64,000 nucleotides of DNA from the NCBI RefSeq assembly GCF_016545825.1, contig NC_052617.1, positions 630,001-694,000 on the forward strand. Direction: 5' to 3'. The notes under the pieces were generated by a model that was not told where the DNA came from, did not search any database, and was given only the letters and a program-made list of their open reading frames with translations. Origin of the DNA: Eucalyptus grandis (taxonomy: Eukaryota > Streptophyta > Magnoliopsida > Myrtales > Myrtaceae). This document shows, one piece after another, positions 58,786 through 64,000 of this stretch; within the stretch, counting starts at the first letter, position 1; each line of letters starts with the position of its first letter. The translations under genes and the position numbers were made by a program.

Positions 58786-58964
58786 AAAGAAAAGAAAAAG
58801 GAATTTGTTTCTGTTTCAATTATGTCTGTATGGGTTAGAGGTAATCCATTTTTTATTCTACATTTGTTGCATGAATCATGGAAAATTATGTATTTTCCAT
58901 TTTATTTATTGTGGATTATAAGTGATCCATTTATTGGTTCTGCATTTATTGCAGGAACTATGAT

Positions 58965-60290
58965 ACGTTATGCAAGGATACCTGCAATCCTGAGAACGGA
59001 CGAAGGAAGAGCTAGACTGAAAAGGCTGATGAAAGAGTTAGCTGATTATCGGTGGCTTGATGGTTATTTAGTATCACACATGGTCAGGGTCAATCAAATG
59101 ATCAGGAGATCATCTGGAATGGTCATCTCATGCCAGATTTTGAGAAGGTGCCAGCTTTAATCAACACTCTTCCACCTAAATGGCAAGTAGTGTTAGATCG
59201 GCTATGGGAGGTCAACGTGGTCCTGGATTACAGGGGGCTAGTGGAAGCTTTTGTAAGAGAGTACTATAGGATTGAGTTGGCCAAAACTTCAACCCTTAGA
59301 TTGAGCGTCACATGGCATAGAGTAAAAGCGCCTTGGTGGCGACATGAAAGCTCTCCAAAAGTTTTTCCATGGTTGGCAAATGTGCCTTCAGTTTTCTCAG
59401 ATGTTTTGACTGATAGATTAGAATGGTCATTCCCTATTTATTTCTTAGATTAATCATGAGATGTTTTAAGGGTGTAAATATCTCTTTCCATGTTGATATT
59501 TTTCTCTGTATATATTGCTTAGTGTAATGTATAGTTGTATTATGTGAAAGCATTGTTATTCTATTGGATGTTAGATATTATCTCGTTGCTTTCATTATTG
59601 CTGATTGCTTTGTGGGTAGTTAGTCTGTGGGTAGTTATAGAAGTTTTTGTAACTTCATAGAATTTATTTTGCATAAGACAATTATATTAATGATAGTTTT
59701 AAGTTAGGATTTTTTGGATGATGATTGGAAATATAGTGACATTTTGATTCTGAAACCTTACTTGAAATTATTCATTGATATGATGGGTCTGTGCAAAGTG
59801 GATGCATAAATGATAGGCATTAATTATTTGTGCATATATGTCTGATGTGTTCAGATTGATGGTTTCAGCAACTAAGAATGTAATTGCTGATATGAACAGC
59901 AACAATTGTGAAATATTGAATATGAAGATTCAATATGTGCTGGAAAAGCAAGAAGCACTAGAAGCTCTTGACCATATTATGAAAGATCTAGAGGATGTTG
60001 TGCGCCACCTTGAGCTAGCCTATCGGCATTTGAGCCGAAAATAGACATTGGCTATGCTGGTCCTAGCTCAGAAAGGGCTTTGAGCTCTAAGCGCAAGCGT
60101 ATTGATTCGTTCAATATGTGGGAATGCAAAGGATCAAGTCCTTGTTGTAAGAAATCAAGAGTTAACCAACACAAAAGAGGAAAATGTCCTCAAGTGTGAG
60201 GTTTTACAATTGTGACAAGAAAAGGTCACTATGCTCGCAACTATTGTGAGCCGAAAAAGGTAAACATCTCTTGTACATTTGAGAACTTTG
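58965..60290 (+). pseudogene. gag of copia copy 2 (broken)
   Basis: Capsid-like frames 58965-59160 ('ELADYRWLDGYLVSHMVRVN') and 59130-59453 ('ALINTLPPKWQVVLDRLWEV'), a helical frame 59838-60044 ('VLEKQEALEALDHIMKDLED'), then the zinc knuckle near 60205-60255 ('GHYARNYC', with its first Cys pair in another frame). Confidence 0.85.
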
Positions 60291-60748
60291 ATTATATGTC
60301 AAGTTCTGAATTATTGGCTGAATCCAATTCTTTGTGGACTGTAGATTCAGGAAAGATATACCATGTAGCGAAGGATAGAGAATCCTTCGTGGAATTCCGA
60401 CGATACCGACTGGAACTAAGTGGATCTATGTGGGATATAACTCCAGAAATGAAGTTAAAGGGATTGGCACCTGCCAATTGAACATGCGTGGTGGACGCAT
60501 CTTGTTCCTACATGACGTTCCATATGCTCTAGAGATTCGTCGAAATTTAACGTCTGTTTTGGTGTTGGTTAATTTTGTTTTTTATATGAACTTCCATAAA
60601 AGAGGTGTAGATTTGTATTTGGATTCAAACTACTATAGTTGTGGTCACTTTCTAGATGGTTTCATTGTACTAAATGTTGACTGTGGTGATATCAATATTT
60701 GTTATTCCCTTGTTTCACGTCTTCTACTTCATATGATAATAATGTGAT
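60291..60748 (+). pseudogene. protease and GAG-pre-integrase region of copia copy 2
   Basis: 'LWTVDSGKIYHVAKDRESFV' carries the DSG active-site phrase of copia proteases (about 60335-60390). The frame 60430-60747 continues with 'VKGIGTCQLNMRGGRILFLH' and 'LDSNYYSCGHFLDGFIV'. Confidence 0.8.
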
Positions 60749-61490
60749 TATGTGGCATGCTGGACTTGGTTATATTGGCCAACAACGTATAAATAGACTA
60801 GCCAAAAATGGCTTGATGGGCAATATTGAAAAAGTCGATTTGCCCATATGTGAGCATTGCCTAGTAGGGAAAATGACAAGGAAACCATTTGGAAAAAGTA
60901 AAAGAGCTGAATTTCCTCTGCATTTAATCCATTCTGACGTCTGTGGTTAAATGACTGTGAGAAGAAGGCATTGGGCTGTTTATTTCATCACTTTTATAGA
61001 TGATTATACTCGATTCGGATATGTCTATTTGATTTCTCATAAATCTGAAGCAATAAGTTGTTTCAAAAGGTTTAATGAACTTGGTAGAAAATCAATTAGA
61101 CAAGAAAATAAAAGCATTGAGATCCGATCGAGGTCGAGAATATTTATCTGATGAGTTCAGAAAATAATGTGATGAAAATGAATAGAAATACAGTTGTCTA
61201 TTCCATATACTCATCAACAAAATGGTGTTGTAGAGAGAAGAAGCAGAACCCTACTGGAAATGGTTAGGTCCATGATGGCGCATGCTAACTTACATATCAT
61301 TTTTTGGAGTGATGCGTTGTTAACTGTTGCCTATATACTTAACCGGGTGCCTTCCAAATCAGTTAGTTCCACTCCATATGAGTTATGGAAAGGTAGAAAA
61401 CCGGACTTAAGTTTTCTTAAGCTATGGGGTTGTGCTGCTTATACTCATGAGTCCTCTCACAAGTTTGGGAAATTGAGTCCCAGATAAAAG
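60749..61490 (+). pseudogene. integrase of copia copy 2 (broken)
   Basis: 'WHAGLGYIGQQRINRLAKNG' and 'CEHCLVGKMTRKPFG' (zinc-binding H-H-C-C), 'HSDVCG' (first Asp), 'FITFIDDYTRFGYVYLISH', then in 61194-61487 'PYTHQQNGVVERRSRTLLEM' (catalytic Glu) and 'PYELWKGRKPDLSFLKLWGC'. A stop at 60948-60950 and frameshifts near 61080-61190 interrupt it. Confidence 0.88.
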
Positions 61491-61599
61491 TAGAGTATTT
61501 TAATGAGATACTCCGAACACTTGAAAGGGTATGTGTTCATAGGTGAGCAGGAAAGTGGGAGAATAACTGAATTTTGAATCACGGGATGTCACATTTTTA

Positions 61600-63265
61600 G
61601 TGGATGAATTTCCTAAGAAGGGCGAAATAGGGGAAGATTACTTCCTATTTGAAACATTGGATCAAGATAATGATATTAGTGGAGTTGGTCCAAGTGGGAG
61701 TAATATGAGAAGTGATGAATTGAATTCAACTCATTCTCAATTACAACCACATGATGAGATGATATCGTCATTATTTAATCCGAGTGGGAGCATAATGGGG
61801 AATGATGTGCTAAGTGTACATTCTCCCATATAGCGAACAAGTCGCCAAAGTATTCCCGGTCAACGTTTTGACATTGAAGGGGAAACTTTTATGGTTGCTC
61901 CACAAGATGAGGATGAGCTAAGAAATATTAATGAGGCTTTGAATTGCCCTAGTAAGGAAAAATGGATTCATGCAATGAAAGAGGAAATTGAGTCAATGAA
62001 GTCAAACCAAGTTTGGAACTGGTTGATCTTCCAATAGGACGCAAAGCTATTGGGAACAAGTGGGTTCTCAAAATACAGCGTAAAGTTGATGGCTCGATAT
62101 AAAGGCATAAGGCTCGCCTTGTGGCGAAGGGGTATAAACAACATGAAGATATTGATTATGAAGATACATTTTCTCCTGTAGTGAGATTTACCTTGATTCG
62201 CATAATTCTGGTAATAGTGTTTAGTATGGATCTTGAGTTACATCAAATGGATGTAAAGACTACTCTCCTCAATGGAGAATTAAAGGAAGGAACATATATG
62301 GAACAACCTGCTGGTTTCATAGTGAAAGGCCAAGAAGAAAAGGTATGTCGACTTTTGAGGTCGATATATGGCCTTAAGCAGTCGTCAAGACAATGTTATA
62401 TACGATTTCAATGCCATAATGGCATATGATTTTACAATGATAGATGAGGATCATTATGTATATATCAAAAGATCCAAGGATCAATTTGTGATTATATCAT
62501 TATATGTTGATGATATACTAATTGCCAGAAGTAATATGGAGTTTGTTAATAATGTCAAGAGTTGGTTGTCTTCCAACTTTGAGATGAATGATATGGGATT
62601 GTAAACCCATAGATACTCATATTACTAAAGGCGAGGGATTGAGCCACGGACTGTGTCAAAGGACTCCACAAGAGAAGGAACAAATGAAACATGTTCCTTA
62701 TGCTAGTGATGTTGGAAGCTTTATGTACACTGTGATGTGTACAAGACCTGACATATGTTATGCAGTTGGAATGGTGAGTAGATACCAATCCAATCCAGGT
62801 CAAGCACGTTGGAAAGCTGTTAAATGAATACTAAGGTATCTAAAGGGGACTGCTGATTATACGTTGAGTTATTATAGAAAGGATCTGCAACTCAAAGGCT
62901 ATTTTGATGTTGATTGGAGAGGAGTCTCGATTTGTTTTCTTATCGAATAATGACACCATATGTTGGAGTAGTAAGAAACAAACGTGTATAGCCTTGTCCA
63001 CGATAGAAACTGAGTTCGTGGCATTATCAGCAGTAATAAAAGAAGATGTTTGACTTAAGAGATTTTTTGGATCATTTAGGTGTTATTGGAAGTGCTGCAG
63101 ATTAATTGTTGGTTAATAGTGATAGCCAAGTAGCAAAAGTGTACACCAAAGATCCAAAATATCATGGCAAGACCAAACCTATAGATACCAAGTATAATCT
63201 TGTCAAAGATATGATTGCACGAAAAGATGTGAACTTAGAGTACATACTACGCATAGAATGGTAGC
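61600..63265 (+). pseudogene. reverse transcriptase and RNase H of copia copy 2 (broken)
   Basis: 'DIDYEDTFSPVVRFTLIRII' and 'QMDVKTTLLNGELKEGTYME' (RT first catalytic block), 'LRSIYGLKQSSRQ', 'IISLYVDDILIARSN' (YVDD near 62503), then 'YASDVGSFMYTVMCTRPDIC' and, broken further, the RNase H end near 63120-63260. The order is that of copia. Confidence 0.88.
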
Positions 63266-63299
63266 AGATCCTATGGAAAAGCCAATACCTAGAGATGTG

Positions 63300-64000
63300 T
63301 TTTTGTGGCCATATGAAATCTCTAGGATTGTGTAGAGGCTGATGTACTGAATATTGTAATTTCCCTAAATGTTCACATTTGATGAATTTGTGTTTTCATC
63401 ATTAATGCCTATGAATCTTTGTTTGATCTTTATGCATCTTAATGCTTAGTGTATTATTTTAAGTTGAGAAAGTATGTCGGACAGATATAAGATTAGCCCA
63501 CTCACACGGGTAATCGCCTCTATTTACTGTGTGATAAATAGAGATTGGACTGTTTTTAAGCTTATTATCTAGGTGATAATCGAGAGCTCAAGCTTAAAAT
63601 ACGTATGTCGTCTTAACTGGGTGTTAAGATGAGGACATAATACTTACTATGTCCGAAAATAAAATACCCCACATATTTTACTTTATCTGTCTATGATGCC
63701 AGATGTGAGTTCTAATGAATTTTGTGAATGAATAGATACGTGAACTCAATTAGACATTGGGTATGTCTGAACTATCATCTGTACGGTATTGAAAGGTATA
63801 GACATATGTTCCATGGGAAAGGAGTTAATACCGTAATACGTATTTCATACTACGTATGCATGAGCCGACCAATAAGAGTGGCAAAAAGTTTGATCTCAAC
63901 TTTTATGACGTGTGAGACTCTTGAGGAAAAGAGTTCCTCAATTTTTAGTCCCCTCATGACTCTTACTTATTCTCAAGATTTCTATTTAGTGTTTGCTATC
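63300..64000 (+). other. 3' untranslated region of copia copy 2, truncated by the window
   Basis: Non-coding and colinear with the inverted segment 47,730-48,890 of copy 1. The 3' LTR is not reached. Confidence 0.7.

Larger units (their letters stand above)
57661..64000 (+). mobile_element. Ty1/copia retrotransposon (copy 2), 5' part, inside the patatin-like gene
   Basis: It has a 5' LTR, an iMet primer site, a GC-rich leader, then gag, protease, integrase, RT and RNase H in copia order, and part of the 3' untranslated region. By comparison with copy 1, the 3' LTR should begin about 400-500 bases after the window end. It is the same family as copy 1 but in the opposite orientation. The coding blocks are broken by stops and frameshifts in different places from those of copy 1. 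Confidence 0.9.

Overview
This window is plant nuclear DNA, almost certainly from a woody or other large-genome eudicot. The evidence is intron-containing and TATA-box genes, secreted-peptide families found only in plants (defensin-like, CEP-like), a patatin-like phospholipase gene, and a dense load of plant-type LTR retrotransposons. I cannot name the species from sequence alone. No bacterial, organellar, rRNA, tRNA or CRISPR signal was seen. Host genes occupy only about 1 kb of coding sequence; most of the window is transposon-derived.

Layout. 1-7214: old, decayed LTR material, namely two degraded LTRs related to the large Ty3/gypsy element described below and one degraded LTR of a second long-LTR family, with short tandem repeats and a TA microsatellite. 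7453-12528: three TIR-type elements (one carrying a coding-like, GC-richer insert, two with GC-rich degenerate cores) separated by unassigned DNA. 13273-13518: an intact defensin-like secreted peptide gene. 14806-32974: a nested-free, TSD-flanked 18.2 kb Ty3/gypsy element of the Tat/Ogre type (2.1 kb LTRs, tRNA-Arg primer site, extra ORF1 with a plant-mobile-domain-like protein, gag, protease, G-patch, RT, two RNases H, integrase, and a 4.4 kb 3' untranslated region full of tandem repeats). 33329-33700 (minus): an intact CEP-like peptide precursor with repeated PGHSPGxGH motifs. 35.3-36.5 kb and 39.7-43.9 kb: TIR-like repeats, the second split by a 3.3 kb solo LTR with a 5-bp TSD. 44514-45682 and 54862-56173: two more members of the long-TIR, Mutator-like family. 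47099-54525 (minus) and 57661 to beyond the window end (plus): two copies of one Ty1/copia family in opposite orientation. The second copy has inserted into intron 2 of a patatin-like gene whose first two exons are at 57212-57614.

How it fits together. Before the Tat/Ogre insertion the defensin-like gene and the CEP-like gene were convergent neighbours about 1.6 kb apart. All retroelement coding regions are broken by frameshifts or stops, except ORF1 of the Tat/Ogre element, which is open over 400 codons. The most interesting points are the ORF1 protein, a duplicated zinc-knuckle-like module on both sides of the protease and G-patch, a TACTAAC-type 3' splice signal at the position of the Ogre intron, a higher-order tandem repeat array in the 3' UTR, a conserved cluster of ACGT-core and W-box-like motifs in the leaders of both copia copies, and the altered nucleophile elbow of the patatin gene. 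Boundaries with matching TSDs are firm; family lineage names and the functions of the motif clusters are inference.
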